The notes under the pieces were generated by a model. The model searched no databases. It worked only from the letters and a program-made list of their open reading frames with translations, and was not told where the DNA came from. From Prochilodus magdalenae (Eukaryota; Chordata; Actinopteri; Characiformes; Prochilodontidae), in contig JAMWET010003560.1 of NCBI GenBank assembly GCA_024036415.1, positions 57,501 through 121,500 of the forward strand: a stretch of DNA of 64,000 nt. Reading direction: 5' to 3'. This document shows positions 36,511 through 50,258 of this stretch, in pieces (position 1 is the stretch's first letter; each line of letters starts with the position of its first letter). Position numbers and translations under genes: made by a program.

Positions 36511-38875
36511 GACCTTATAACCTATAACCCTGTTGTGTTTAAGATAAGAGTGGCTTTACTGTTTATTGGAAGACCCCAATAATGAGAGAGAAGATGATGA
36601 TAAACTAAGTACCCTGTCGGAGGGAACCATAGAAACCAGTACAGGTGTCTGCTGATTTTGGTGGTGTCTAGTACTCCTAGTATTTTGTAAGATGTTCTGG
36701 GATTCATTCCAGATGCACCTGATGCTTCCCTAATGGGATCTAATGGGAGTCCTACAGGATACTAGAGACTTATAATGGCAACCATCAATCCAGTACCCAT
36801 TAGAAAAGCACAAACATCAGGTTCTGATTATTTGTAGGGTATGATGATAAACGTATTGTTACAGTAAGTAATTAACCATTTCATACATTCACTATACATA
36901 TGCATCAAATATGAATAGACTATAGCTAATATGGCTAAATATGTAATAATATAATATGTATTACACTAAATTAGTGTATGTAAATGTTATGCCTGGGCTA
37001 ATCCTGACATTAGAAACAGTGCACTGTTATCCTACTGGGCTAAACTAAACTACTGTAGTCTGTGGAGGGAAGTCTTTCCCTACAGTTTGTATACTCTGCA
37101 CTGGATGGTCGTAAATGTATAGACTGAAAAGGAGTACTAGACTAAGGTAGCAGCCATGCACTGCCCATTTTAATGCAATCTGTCCAAACACATTTGACTT
37201 ACACCTTCATCTACTTACTTCTATTGGAAAGACTGAGAAACCCAGGGCTTATAGAAATGTTGAGATGATTATGACACTATACATTCAGGCTCATTAATAT
37301 GTCATTCACCTGTTTATAATGTTGTGGACATGCACAAAACGTGCAGTGTGGTTGGTTGGAACTCCATTATCAGCACTGGTTTAGCTCACATCTTCATTTG
37401 TTTGTGAGAGGGATGCACTATGCCTGCACTTATACTTCCCTAGCCTCCAGTCTTCTTTGTCCATACCTCCACAGGGTCAAGCTTATTAAGTTTATTATTC
37501 CAAAACAGCTGATAATCATGATCTTGCTATTAATGGGGGGATTCCGCCAATGTTCACACTCTCTAGCGTAGATGATACGGTCCATTCTGGAGATAGACAG
37601 AACTGTTTACACTGCTGGTGATAGGAACCAAACATCTGAAGATTGAATGCCTATACATGTTATCCTGCATAAGCCTATTACAAGACCTGGTTATGAACAC
37701 GCTGCCTGAGCGTACTCTGTGTATGATGGTTCTGAGATTACATATGAAAGCCTGTGTCGATTCACTGGTGGTTTTTGATAATACATAAAATGGCTTAATT
37801 TGCATTGTAGGCATGTCGACTCCCTGTTCCTCTCACCACCACTGTACAGGAAATCTGAGACAGTATGTTTCTCTAAAATGAACCCTTTCACATCAAACTG
37901 CTTTGAAGGACTTCACTTATCATCTCAAGCCTTTTAATTATGAGATTCTTAAAATTCACCCTTAGTTATAGGCGTGAGCAATAAAAGTCTGAACCAACTG
38001 ATAGAGCCATTAATGTTAAGAGGTTTAATACATTTGCTGGGGACAGCGGAGGACAAAAAGATGAATGATGAGTCATTTGTCACAGTTACCTTTTGAATCT
38101 GTCGTACTCTGAAAACTGAGCCAACATTTTGGAACTAAAACAAGTCTGTATTGAAGATAGCTATATTGGCGTGCTCTCTGAGTATTGCCACATTGTAGAC
38201 TCTGAACTGATAATTTGCCTTGTCTGGCACTTTCCCACTACAAACGCTGTGACACTGTCTTGCTAGTTGGGCTGGAGATGATCACAGGTTGTTTATTAGG
38301 TAAACAGCATTAACACACATGGGCATTGTTTATCTGGTGTTGGTTTATAACACCCAAAGCAAAGCACCATGTTTGTTTGAGTCCCTGACAAATTGTTTAG
38401 TACTTAAAAGGGCACAATGACATAATCCTGTAAATTACAAAACCATTCAGAGAGGTTCGATGTCTCCTTACAGGGGTGGTGGTGGGTAACAGGAGCCGTG
38501 TCTATAGCACATTTGATTTGTTTGCACAAAAGTTAGAATTTTCTTCGCTGTTCACGTTGGTGACTATTTTGCCTGGCAGTGCCCCGCATGTCCCTCTACA
38601 CCACAAGTACGCTTTAATAATATGTTTTACGCCAAAAGTGTTTTGTTAAACTGCTGTAAAACAAAATTTTAAGCCATTGGGCGGCATATTCATGGCCGTT
38701 TCATGTGATATCTTTCTGTGATGGAGTTGGTAGAGACATTAAACTCTTCAGACTCCTTCAAGTTCTTATCCCTACTCCTATGAACAATCCAGACCCTCTT
38801 TTTAGGACAGAGCCATTATCAACAGCAACACTTTTCCTCTCTTCCTTAATGATGCAATTGTTTGGGAAATGTATG
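36511..38875. other. Intronic stretch, possible old transposon scrap
   Basis: The segment 36600-36830 has blocks such as GGAACCATAGAAACCAGTAC and CCAGTACCCATTAGAAAAGC that look like a fish DNA-transposon remnant, without clear ends. The rest looks unique. No exon was recognised. Confidence 0.4.
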
Positions 38876-39318
38876 GTCACAGTTTGGGCTGCACAACATA
38901 TCATTTCAGCCATCACAATGTGTGCATATGCAATACTCATATCACAGGACGTGCAATGTCAAGAAGGCGAACTGAATTAAATGTGTCATGCTACAACTGT
39001 TTTGCTGCTTGATTCAAAGGAAAAACTTGCACAGGTCTATGAGTCCTTAATTTAAGGCTGCTCAACTTTTGTATTTGAGGAATTTAAACCAATTACATTA
39101 CAATATTGTTCAAGAAAATACACTCACAGGAGTGTTAAAAAAGTACTTTCTCAGCTTATCGTCACCCTAATCATTTTACACTGTCTAATGCCTTCTAAAT
39201 AATGCTGCTCAGTGATCTGGTAAAACCTGGTAAACAGTTTTTCATATTGCAGTATATATCACAGGGAAAAACATTGCAATGTCAGACTGAACCAATATCG
39301 CGCAGACCTAGCCACAGT
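38876..39318. mobile_element. Second non-autonomous hAT element with 8-bp target duplication
   Basis: The element spans 38884-39310 (427 bp). The left end is TTGGGCTGCACAACATATC. The right end read in reverse is TAGGTCTGCGCGATATTGG. The flanks are GTCACAGT (38876-38883) and GCCACAGT (39311-39318), an 8-bp duplication with one mismatch. The terminal word T(A/T)GG(G/T)CTG matches the 2265-2662 element, so both belong to one hAT-mobilised group. No transposase is encoded. Confidence 0.78.
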
Positions 39319-42300
39319 AGAACCCAGCAACAGGACGGTTGTGCTACAGCCACTCTGTAATGGGAATAAATTGTGACATGTTGGGTAAACTGAAATAGGG
39401 CTACCGACATCCCTGGCCCTAGTCAGTGTAAATATTATGATGAAGGCTACTAATTAGGAATGTGAGTTTAGAAGAAGTGGTTTGGGTCAGGCTGGCCTTA
39501 CTTTTGTTAATCAGGGCCTTAAATACGAGCCTCTGTCCAATGTTTGTTTGGAGTAATTAGCGACATTTACCCACCTGGAGGTCACCAGAGACGTGCGTTT
39601 TGTGGGTCTCTGATACCATGTCCAGGACAGGATCCACTGTTTATGGGGGGAGCTGGAGTGTTTGTTTTCGTATGTCAAGACCTTATCCCTCATTATGGGA
39701 CTGTGATTGCCTTGCCTCTGATTTAAGTCAGCTAGTGATTGTTTTGTGGATTAAGAGGCTGAAGTATGGCTCATGACATGTTTACTAGACGAGTACGGGC
39801 TAACTCCGGTGCTGTTAATCATGCATAATCAGCACTCGCAAGCTCATCAGTCTTCACATTTCCCAAGCTGTCTAGCAGCTGTCAGCCACATAATCTACCT
39901 GCTTTGGCATTTCTCTGGAAATTGAAAATGAATTCATTACGTCTGCCTGCTGAGCCTCTCCCATGGCAATTTAGCTTCCTTTTTTTCACATAATTTGGTG
40001 TTGTGATAAACATGAATGTCTCAGCAGCGGTAACATTCCAATAATCCAGATAAAACAGACTTCTGTTGGCATCAGTCTGACTATGGGAAGCCAGTGCATT
40101 CCTCAGAATAAGGAAAATGTTTTAAATTAAAAAAGCATTAAATCTCTTAGTTCTAGTCAGAATTCATATAGTTTGTTCATCAGCATTCACTCACTACATT
40201 ACCCAGCATGCATTACACAAAGGCATTATTCAGCCATTGGCAATCCCTGTGGTGTTATCCAGTCCTGACTGCTGCCTTTACCACTGATCCACCTTAGCAT
40301 TAGGGTAACTCTTACCTTAACTGTTGAACAAATTCTGTGAGTAAATATTTTTTTCAATTGTACAGCTACAATAATTCAGCATCCCATCCGTAACATTAAC
40401 AATCTGCCTTATTTCTGTGTTTACTGGCTAATGGAGAAAAATAAATACATTCAAAACAGCCTGTCTCCAAAAAACCACCCCAAAACTTGGTATTGTAGTT
40501 CCCACCTTCAGAATACTGTACATCCCCAGAAGGACATTTTCCACATTAAGAAGGTATTCACTTTGTGGAGGTCCTTTAAACTTTAAAAAGGTTCTTTACA
40601 CTTACAAGTCCCATTTACAAAAATGGTTCCCTAAAGATCCACCCACTGACAGGTTCTCAAGTAAAGCTATGCAGCCGCTGCCTCCTGCTTGTCACCTCAT
40701 GTTTCATTTGCTAAGTGTAACACGTATTGTTCCCTGTATGATGAAGTAATGTAAACAGGACTGTCATTTTATACATACTGCAACAGTAGAGTCCCCTCCA
40801 CATCCAGGTGCAGCACCAGCTTGCATCTCCCCCATCATGCATGGTGAGAGCAAGCCAACACACAGGATCTTCTGGGAGATAACTATGCTGAAAACTATTG
40901 TCTGCCCTAATGCCAACACTATTCTATTTGTGTATGTGTGTGCGTGTTTGAGAAGCGATGTTTGTTTTCTCCTATTTAGATGAGGACGTTAGATAAAGTC
41001 GTCCCATCTGTGTACATCGGCTTTCCCTCTTCATTGTTTGAAATGCCGCAATCCACCATGCACAACACAACATAGATACAACAGCGGAATAATTAGTAAG
41101 ATAAATGCATGGACTACATAATGCAGGAATTAACCCTCGCAGAACCATTACATTATATAGCCTGGGGTCTAGACTAAAGTGACAAATGAAAAGTGATTTT
41201 TTTTTTCAATGATTGATGTAATCTATAAACACTGTTAAAGCACCATTCACTCCCCTTTCCATACACAGAAACTAAGCTGTGAAAAAGCCCACTTTGAAGT
41301 CAGCGTTTCTATGATGTCACAACAGCCAACACATTAGCATATATCTGCCTATTCAGCCTACAGCAGTTTATAGTTATAAGAACATTTTCAATGAGACAGA
41401 ATACTAGGAAGCCAATCGGAACAGAGATCATTGTCATATGTCACTTTTACAACCATAGCTTGTTTAATTCTGAAGAGATAAAGGAAGGTTGGAAGATGGT
41501 CATGTATGAATTATGAGTTATGACTCATAATGTTGTAAGTGGACCCCACGGTAAACAATAGAATAGAGAGAAATGTAGCATATCGTCATGATCACAACAA
41601 AACCTTGCATCTCCACATACTTCATATGAAACAGATATAGGCCCTAATTTGAATGTGCTTTGATGCTATCACAATGTCTTCCAAGTAAGTTTGCTTGAGT
41701 TGACCCATTTATCATGAAATGTCTGACGTACAGGCCATCTGGCCTTTTCCTGTGGGGTAAAAGAATAGTCTGTAAGGTTTTGAATGACAGTGATCTTAAG
41801 AAAAGGAGTCACTATGTTGCTTTTTATGTCTCCAGGACCTTTAACTTATATCCTCATCCACGCCACAGGTCATGCCAGGTGGCCAAAAGCAGCGTGCATT
41901 GACTAGCCCCAACGTCAGACACCATTTAATTAATAAGTTACTCATAGAGCAGCTGGGTTAACAGTTTGTCCTGCTCCATTAGCCGCAGTGGCATTAGCAT
42001 GCACTGTGCCTCTTCAGGACTGCGGGGCAGCCTTCTAATCCCCATAAAGACCATCCCTGTGGTGCCTCCATTGGCATGGTAAACACTGATAATGGCTCAT
42101 GTGCTGCATGTGCGGAGCCTTCCCTCGCGCTGTGCTCCTACAAGCACTTTATTCACCCCCTCCAGGTAGCACAGCGCCCGTGAAAGTTAGAAAATCCTTG
42201 TGAGGAACGACTCTATCTTTCCAGGGAACACCTAAAATGCTCTACATGAAGAGCTTGCCTGGGGTGATACGCCAGGGAGGCTGGAGCAGCGATCTTTTAG

Positions 42301-45300
42301 AGAAAAGCTATGTGAGAAGAACACAGGGAAACAAATAATAAGAGCGCGTACCCCTCAACCGAGCAGCGCATAAACAGATATCTGCTCTCTATGCTGAGTA
42401 AATCTCTATTAGATTTGCATCTGACTGGAAATAATCCATATTTTCTGCATGCTGATGAGATCTGTACCATGAGTAATGACTGCACATATTAAGTGAACCT
42501 CGCCAGTCTGCTCATGCTTTTCCATCTGTCTTGCATTGAGTTATCATTACATTTTCAGCTTCTGTCACCTCCTTCATGTCAATAAGCCCGTAACACGCAG
42601 ATTGGCGAGAGAGCCAGGCGAGGCTTTAGTGGTGGAGCGCACAAGCTAACCACAGTGCCCACAGCCTGCGTAAAGCTTCTTTGTCAGAGTCTAGTGGCCT
42701 TTCTGTTCCTCAAGCCCCCAATTATCTTCCAGTTCTCCTTTTCCTATGCCCAACGTCTTACAGGCGCGGTGAGTGTAACTGTAGGTGTAATTAGGGCCAC
42801 GTGGCCTTTTGCCTCCCACACACACACTCAGTCATTCAGAAGAGCCCCTCTCATTGTGGCCAGAGCAGCCAACCTGAGCCGGGGACGCTCGCCCAGTTCT
42901 CAAAGAGGCCTGTCAGCTTCCATTAAGCTCTCCAACGCTTACGGTGTTGCACGCACCACAGCAACAGCTAGAAATAGGGGGGAGAATGAAGCAATGCGAT
43001 GGCTCCTGCTCGGCCCTGCTGAGACCTGTGAAGCACAGAGGCCAGGATTAGCATGATAAGCAGTATACCTTTAATCAGGTCCCGAAACATATAATCCAAG
43101 ACAAAATCTGTGAAAGTTCTTCCTGAGTTCGACCCAGGAAATGAGACATTTTGAGACCAAAGCCAGCTGTAGCCCAGTGACATTTTGACCAAACCTGACC
43201 CGAACCAAACCTCATCCACATATATGTCTTTAGGAATTCGGTCCAAACAATGCTCCAGCATGTCAGATAATAACTGTGTAGCCTGCTGGACACGTAAGGG
43301 CCATTCTGACAGTGGAATAGAAGTCAAATTTATGCAACCAAACATTTCTCTGGAACTTTTAATCAGATTAACTAGGACATTACTGACTCTGTGTTTAGTT
43401 TAATTGTATATAACTAGTCTAGATAGATTTTTTTCACTTTGTAATAAGAAGCAGTTATTCAAATACAATACAAATAGAGTAGAAATTGTTCAAATTGGAA
43501 TAACTTCAGTTTTTTTATCTTAAAAATCCATTTTCTATTCAAGAAAAAAAATATGCGCTAGCGATCTTAGGTACAGATAATAGTAGTTGTTGTAGTAACT
43601 TCTTTGAGGGACTGACTCTCTGAGCCATAGCACCCAGTCAGATCCTGCTTCATTACTGAAGAATGAATTTACTCTCACCCAGACATACGGTGCCAAGACT
43701 TTTTTACGTTGTCAGATATACCAGATCCTCTTAAATTACACTCCTATGCAAAGCAAGGGTGCTTCAGGGCCAGGGTTGGATTCAACACATTCATACAGTA
43801 TAATGGGATTCACAATGATATGATGCTGTGCAATTCAGTATGGTACAGATTTAATTTCACTTCTGTGGTTCTTCTTAAGCAGACAGCAAATCATAAATGA
43901 TCTAAAAAAGGGCCATGGTGCTTTACACACATTTATTTACTCTAGTACTGCAACTAAATTATGCTGTTTCATTCTGCAGAGTTGTTAGCCAGTAGGGTGT
44001 GAAAGATGTTGCAATACTTTGCTCACCAGTCGTCTTGCTAGGGCTACTGCTGTGGTTAAGCAGGGCTCAAACCATGTGGGACTATGTACTTCTCAGCAGA
44101 GAGAGTGCATTTGAGAAACCGTTTAGAGAGAAGAAATCAATTGAAATATACAATTCTTGGTCATAATAAAGATATAGAGCCTCTACTTTTAATTATATGC
44201 AAATAAGTGTATAAGACTGTACTAATGCAATGATGTAAGAACCAGTGCATCTGATGTTCTTCCCCTGTTGTATGTTGTGCAAAACATTTCAACGTGACAC
44301 TCACACCTCCAACTTCTACGGCAGTGCGCTGATGCGAATTGGTGAATCTTACCATCTCTAATATGTATGGTCAGACAATAGAGTGTTATTGCCACTTCTG
44401 GATGTGTCAGACAGCCATGGGCAGCTGATTAGACGTGTCACTCATCGGCCATCTAAGAAGATGCTCAGCCAAGCGGTCATTCTTGGAGAATTACTTCCCA
44501 ACATTACTCATTAAGGCCACCAGAAGCCCTGCACATGGCTCAACCCACCATCCTGGAAGACATAACGAGCATGTAAATAGATAAACTGATAATCAAGTGA
44601 ATGGGCCGTGTCCTGTCACCTGACCATAATACGGGGAAAAGCGAACTTCGCCGAATCTTCTCTGCTCCAGCGCCCTTCGCTGTCACATTTAGATGAAAGG
44701 AGGAACGCGAATGCTTGGAGGCTTTTCAGACCACCAGTGTCTCACCCGTTTATTTAGATCATGCAATTAGTCCTTTTCCCATCTGTTGTGTTTAGCCTGA
44801 GGAACAGCCTGTGATGCGGCTCTCATGCGCTGTATAGACAGCCATTATAGAAATATACACAGGAGACTTCACCCTGCACTGAGCGATTCTGAACACCATG
44901 CTGTGTTCGTGTGTCCCAATGTGTGTGTGTGTGTGTGTGCCTAAGAAACAAAGGGAATTTAATTGTGGCCGCGCGTGCTCGCTGGTGTGAGAGCGAGGGT
45001 GTTCAGAGGAGAGAAAAGGCTGCAGGATACATTGTTGTGAGGAAGCAAAACCTTTATAGAATGGTCTTTTTTGGTTGTAAATGAAGCCCTGGAGAGCTGT
45101 TGGGGTCTGTTTGAATCAGTGTTACTGAGGGACAGCAGGCCAGGCGTAGTTACAGGGAGGGTTGTGCACTGGTGGTGAGGGCTGCAGGCAGATGCAGGCT
45201 GTGTGACTGTGTGCATGCTACAGTTGTGCGCTGTGATCGCCAGTAGTGAGGTGAGAGCAGTTATTCAGTGGCATGTATGAGGTGGCTGCTGTTGAAGGAG

Positions 45301-45851
45301 GTGATTGCTCAGTTTTAGGAGAAGCTGCCGGGATCAGCTCTGTTGGCCAGGACTCTCTTTGCTTTTGAGGATGCCCATGCCACTAAACCTAACCAACCCA
45401 GAGAACAGAAGTCAGAGAACAGTCTTCTGATGTCCACTGTGCACAAGTTAATCATATTTAGGGATTACATATAAGTTAAAAAATGCTTAGTACAATATGT
45501 AAAATAATCATTGCAATTTCCATTGATCCATTCATTACACACAACGTAAAGAGTGACTGTAGCTCTCATATGATGTATTTGACTAGAAATGTGATCAACT
45601 TAGGGTGGTCTGTGAATTTTGCACAGTACTTTATGTAACCTCTGGCACAGGTTTTCGCACCTAACCTCCATCCACCTCCTTCCTATTTGTCTTATCTTGT
45701 AGTTCTTCACACGAGATCCAGCCTTCTAGTGTACAGCAGGAAGCCAGCCCAAGCTCTCAAGAGTTCTCATGATTATGCAATCCTGTAATCACTACTCATA
45801 ATCTATATGTCCAAAATATCCACCCATTCTAAATAGCGTTATTCAAGTACT
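39319..45851. other. Intronic stretch, no gene recognised
   Basis: About 6.5 kb of largely unique sequence with a short (TG)n at about 44920-44938. Open frames at 42655-43056 (+) and 42968-43345 (-) show no family motif. The segment 41900-42650 is comparatively GC-rich and free of recognised repeats. Confidence 0.5.
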
Positions 45852-46240
45852 TGAAGGTGCACTCATCGCTGACAGGTGTTCAAACGCCCACACGCAGCTT
45901 GTGTAAGCTCCATAGAAAAGCACCCTTAATACAGTATAATGTAAAACCACCAAGTCCAACGTTCTTAGGCTAGGGAGCCTGTTATTGGACTGTGGAGCAG
46001 TGGAACTTTGTTGAAGTGGAGTTTGTGATCCAGCACCAATCATCCAAAATCAGTACATCTCTAAAGCGTGTGGCTGAATGCAATTCAATTCTCACAGCAA
46101 TGTTCCAACATGCAGTGTGAAGTCTTTCCAGAAGAGTAGGGGCTGTTACTGCAGCAAATGAGGACAAACTAACTGTTAATACTATTGATTTCAGAGAAAA
46201 CACTGGATGGGCAGGTATGTACAGACTTGCACACACTATA
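45852..46240 (+). mobile_element. Tc1-derived MITE family (copy 4)
   Basis: The ordered blocks CAGCTTGTGTAAGCTCCATA, GGACTGTGGAGCAGTGGAAC, GTTTGTGATCCAGCACCAAT, CAATTCTCACAGCAATGTTC, CTTTCCAGAAGAGTAGGGGC and GTTACTGCAGCAAATGAGGA are shared with the other copies. It ends near ACACACTATA (46231-46240). Confidence 0.68.
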
Positions 46241-49200
46241 CTGTACTACAACCATATTGTTTCTGCTACATGAAAAGCCTCTAGACTTTAGAAGTTTAGA
46301 AGTTTAACAGTGGCTGTTTTATGAAGACTTCATGATGAAGGGACCCATAAAAAGGAACAAAATGACTCTCAAAGTTTCGATTAAATATAATTCCATTAAC
46401 ATACATGTGATAAAAGAATGTGTTTCTTCACATCACATGAAGTTTTGTAGATGGGAGCGACAATATGTTGAAAGTGTGATCTGAACTCGCAAATAAGCGC
46501 TTGTTTAATTCCTGCAAACGAGATGTATCACACAGAGTGCTGAGCGAGTAGCTCTGTTCTGTGCCATCAAACTCTCCTCTGAGAGCAAACTCACTTAATG
46601 ATGGTAGTCCATCAAAGCACATGCTCTCTCACTCTCTCTCTCCCTCCCCCCTCCCTTCCCTGCTCACTCGTAGTCCCTGTAGTGATCCCATTGTCCACAT
46701 TCCCTCCTCTCTGTTAATTGAACTTCATGCCAGCACTGCAACCATCCCTTCCATTGTGTTATAATAGGTTATCGACAGGATATACAGCGTGGCCCAAAGC
46801 ATTTTTTAATGATGAAATAAGGACAAGGTCATCAGCGGCCCCGCTTCACCTCCCTCCCTCTTTGAGCCCGGGTTAAACCTCACCAAGTCGCACAGGGCCC
46901 CCAGTGCTCCCTCAGTGTTTTTTGGATCTTAATTGTTAAATTGGTCACGCTGGCTGGGATTTATTTTAATTCCTGGAGAGGAGGGATGTCACTTTGTCTC
47001 TTTCTCCCTTCTTTCAGAAATCCCTTACTTCCACAGTGCAGGAAATTGCACTTGAAGCACTCTCGGTTTAAAAAGCACTGATCTGGGATTTCAGCAGCAA
47101 ACTCGTTTATCTGGGCTGGCAACCCGTATTGTTAGCTGATTGAAGTTATATCAATGAGATTTAAGGGGAAAAAACAGGAATGAAAAAAAGCACACACCTA
47201 CCAGTGAGAGCTTTCAGCAAAGCTGAACACAGTTTCATTAGGAGATCGATAAAAAGTGATTGTTTAGCCCTGTATGGAAACGGCAGCTGCTGGAAAATTG
47301 TCCAATGTTCATCACAGTGCAGCAGCCCCTGGAAAAGTGAGGTGTAGTGCTGGTGATGGTGAGTTTATGGTTAAGATAAATCTGGCTTCTTTCTGAAGTT
47401 GGGACTGAGGATGTGCATGTGTACTGAACTGCTTGGTTAACAGTATGTGAATAGTACAGTCAAGGCACTCGTTATGTTTCATTACAGGGAGATGGAGAAA
47501 GCATGCATACTAATTAAGAATGTGATGAAATTTGTAGTTTATATATATGTTTTCTCATATTTGTAAGTAAATATGAATGTTACAATCAACTTCCTTGGAG
47601 CATGAGTACCTTAGTGTGAGGATGTTGCCAGTGACACATTGTTAAGGAATGTGATTGGCTAGAGAGGTTAGGTCGGCTAAAATGAGGTGAGCTACCGTAG
47701 CTACTGTTAGCTAGTTCCAGTAACAGTGACAATATTTCTCTCTAGAGTTACTTTATTGTCACGCCATCTGCTGCGGTAAAAATAGCTGTGAAGCACCAGT
47801 GCTGTCATCTGAAAAGGTTAAAATTGACCCCCCCCTCCCACACACACACACACACACACTGCAGTTAACTAAATGTCCAATCATTGCCACTTATAGATAC
47901 TCAGATATCAAAATAAGACTGAAACTTTGCCATTTCCACCTGAGATTAGATTTCAACCTTCAGCTCCAGCACAGAAGGCTGTAATGTTATTTGCCATTAA
48001 GGATGTGCATTCAGAGTCATTTGAATATTCAAAACTCCATAAGAGATGAACTAATATGATACAGATAAAGTAACAGAATTGAAAAAGGTGGAGGAAATGA
48101 GGGTAGGGCATAATTTAGGTGATAACACTGAAGGTTATGATTTGAAAGCATGTTACATAAATGTAAAATATGAAACCAATGCTTATCAGTTCAACACTGG
48201 CTACGGATGAGAAGCTGTCATCTTCTATCCAAGATCTTTTCTCCTCTGTAGATCTGTAGATCATGTGCCAAAGTGTTGCTCTTTCCCGTATATATGCTTT
48301 GCTTTAGAATAAAATTGAGGACAAACTATACAACAGCAGTATTATGCAGTCTATCTTAGAAACCTCCAAAATGGAACTTTACAGGAGGGTAAAACAACTA
48401 TTTTAACTTTTAATGGAGACTGATATAACAATTTTTTTCCAGGCAATTTGGACGAATTCTGCTGGTCTGTTCATCACGAATATTCACTAATTGAAAAAGT
48501 AACTTAAGTTTTTAAAGTTTTTTAAGTTTTTTTTTTTTTGCTCAGCAATATATATATATATATTAGAAGTGATGATGTGGCCAAATGATAATTTTGTGAG
48601 TATATCTAGTATCTAGAGTATATGTGCTATGTATCACAATATGAATCATTTCAGACATCTCATCAGGAACTGGAACTGTAAAGTGTAAGCCTGTGGGTAT
48701 CTTTAAATTAACCAAAAACATCCATTTAGCTGGGTGTGCTCCCTTTACCTCTGCAGCTGTGTCCTCAACAAAGTCCCTAAAAACATGCTCACATTCACAC
48801 TTTTGTATCAGCACAGTATCATATACTTACTTGCACAGCTGCCACGTTTTACAGTGCAGTCAAAACACAATATTGGCAATTCCTTTCGAACACCCGAGTA
48901 GTGATACCGAGCAGACATCTCAAATGGTGAGCTGAGCACCGGAGCAGCTCGGAGTAATCTCCACAGGCCTGCTGAAACTGAACTTCCCTTACAGGTTCCT
49001 GTCTCTCATTGCTTTACTTGCTCTCTCATTCCTTCACTTTGAGTCACAGATGCCGTGTTCAAGCCGTTTGACAGTCAGCCCTATTAGCATGAAAATTTTA
49101 TGTGCTGGCCGATTCGTGGGGCCGAGCGTTTTGATACGGTTTGTGTGATCAGCATGTTTCCTCCCCGCTTACCCTTCCTTTGTGGCAGCAGATCGAGAGC

Positions 49201-49275
49201 TCGCCAAAACACTGACTCTCAGTAATTAGGTGAGCTCTGTTTACGGCTCGCATCTGTGCTGCCTCGCTCTCTGAC

Positions 49276-49278
<3 letters not shown>
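46241..49278. other. Intronic stretch with small simple repeats
   Basis: A (CA)n run is at about 47839-47859, a T run at 48528-48539 and a (TA)n run at about 48548-48564. No exon or named element was recognised. Confidence 0.5.

Positions 49279-49343
<65 letters not shown>
49279..49343. repeat. (TC)n microsatellite
   Basis: About 32 TC units with one CC interruption near 49312. Open frames across it are artefacts. Confidence 0.97.
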
Positions 49344-49345
<2 letters not shown>

Positions 49346-49499
49346 TGAATGTTGAGGTGTATGATTTTAGGAGAGCTGCTACAGGAAGCAGGAAAGGGAT
49401 TGGGCAAAGAGACTCAGTGTGTATGTGGTAAAACAGATACAGCCTTAATTAGATCATTAAGTATGTTCAGGCAGGGGCTCTGAGGGCCTGGCAGGAAAG

Positions 49500-50028
49500 C
49501 CCTCCCTCCCTCTCTACCACTTGCTGTCTATCTATCGGTCACTTTCTCAGTCTATCTATTGGTCCCTCTTTCTCTCTCCATCACTCTCTTAGTCTCTTTT
49601 TCTAACTCTCTCTCTCTTTGTCCCTCATTATTCAGTACTTTTTCTTTCTTCCCTCTTTAGCTCTCTCATTTTCTCTCTTTCACCTTTCTTTCTGTCTTTT
49701 GTTTTCTCATTTCTCTTGCTTACTATCTCTATTCTGAAGTCTTTACTCCCTTTTTTCTCTCTTTTCCTTTCTCCTGCTCTTTCTCTGCTCTTTATCTCAT
49801 CCTTTCTTTCTCACTCACTTTTTCTCACTATCCTCTCACTCGCACTGTTTTTTGTTCATAGCACACCTTTTGTCCTTCTCTTGATCTTTTCCTCATTTCT
49901 CTCTCTTTCTTTCATCTGATTTTACTTTTTTTTCTTGCTATCTTTTTGCTTTCCCAATCCTTTACTTTTTATTGTCTTTCACCTTCTTTCTCTCTCTCTC
50001 CCTCTTTCTCTCTCACTGTCTCTGTCAG
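49500..50028. repeat. Pyrimidine-rich low-complexity tract
   Basis: About 530 bp dominated by TCTCT, TTTCT and CTTTC words with regular A interruptions. No coding potential. Confidence 0.85.
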
Positions 50029-50127
50029 TACAAGCATTCTGCACTCATTGCATTAAGTCTTCTACTGTGACCCACATACGCAGCTTGTTGTGAATGAACA
50101 CCTGTGTTACTGAGCCCGCACCTGCAT

Positions 50128-50128
<1 letters not shown>

Positions 50129-50220
<92 letters not shown>

Positions 50221-50258
50221 GTACACATACACACACACACACACAGGCACACACACAT
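50129..50258. repeat. (CA)n microsatellite with repeated GTACACATAC interruptions
   Basis: A 130-bp CA repeat interrupted twice by GTACACATAC, at about 50189 and 50221. The duplicated interruption shows that a block of the array expanded after the point changes arose. It yields long Thr-His or Cys-Val open frames that are artefacts. Confidence 0.95.

Noticed and set aside
42655..43345. Opposing 133- and 125-codon open frames
   Set aside because: No signal, domain or motif, no splice-site logic, and they overlap on opposite strands. They could be part of an unknown repeat but cannot be supported as genes.
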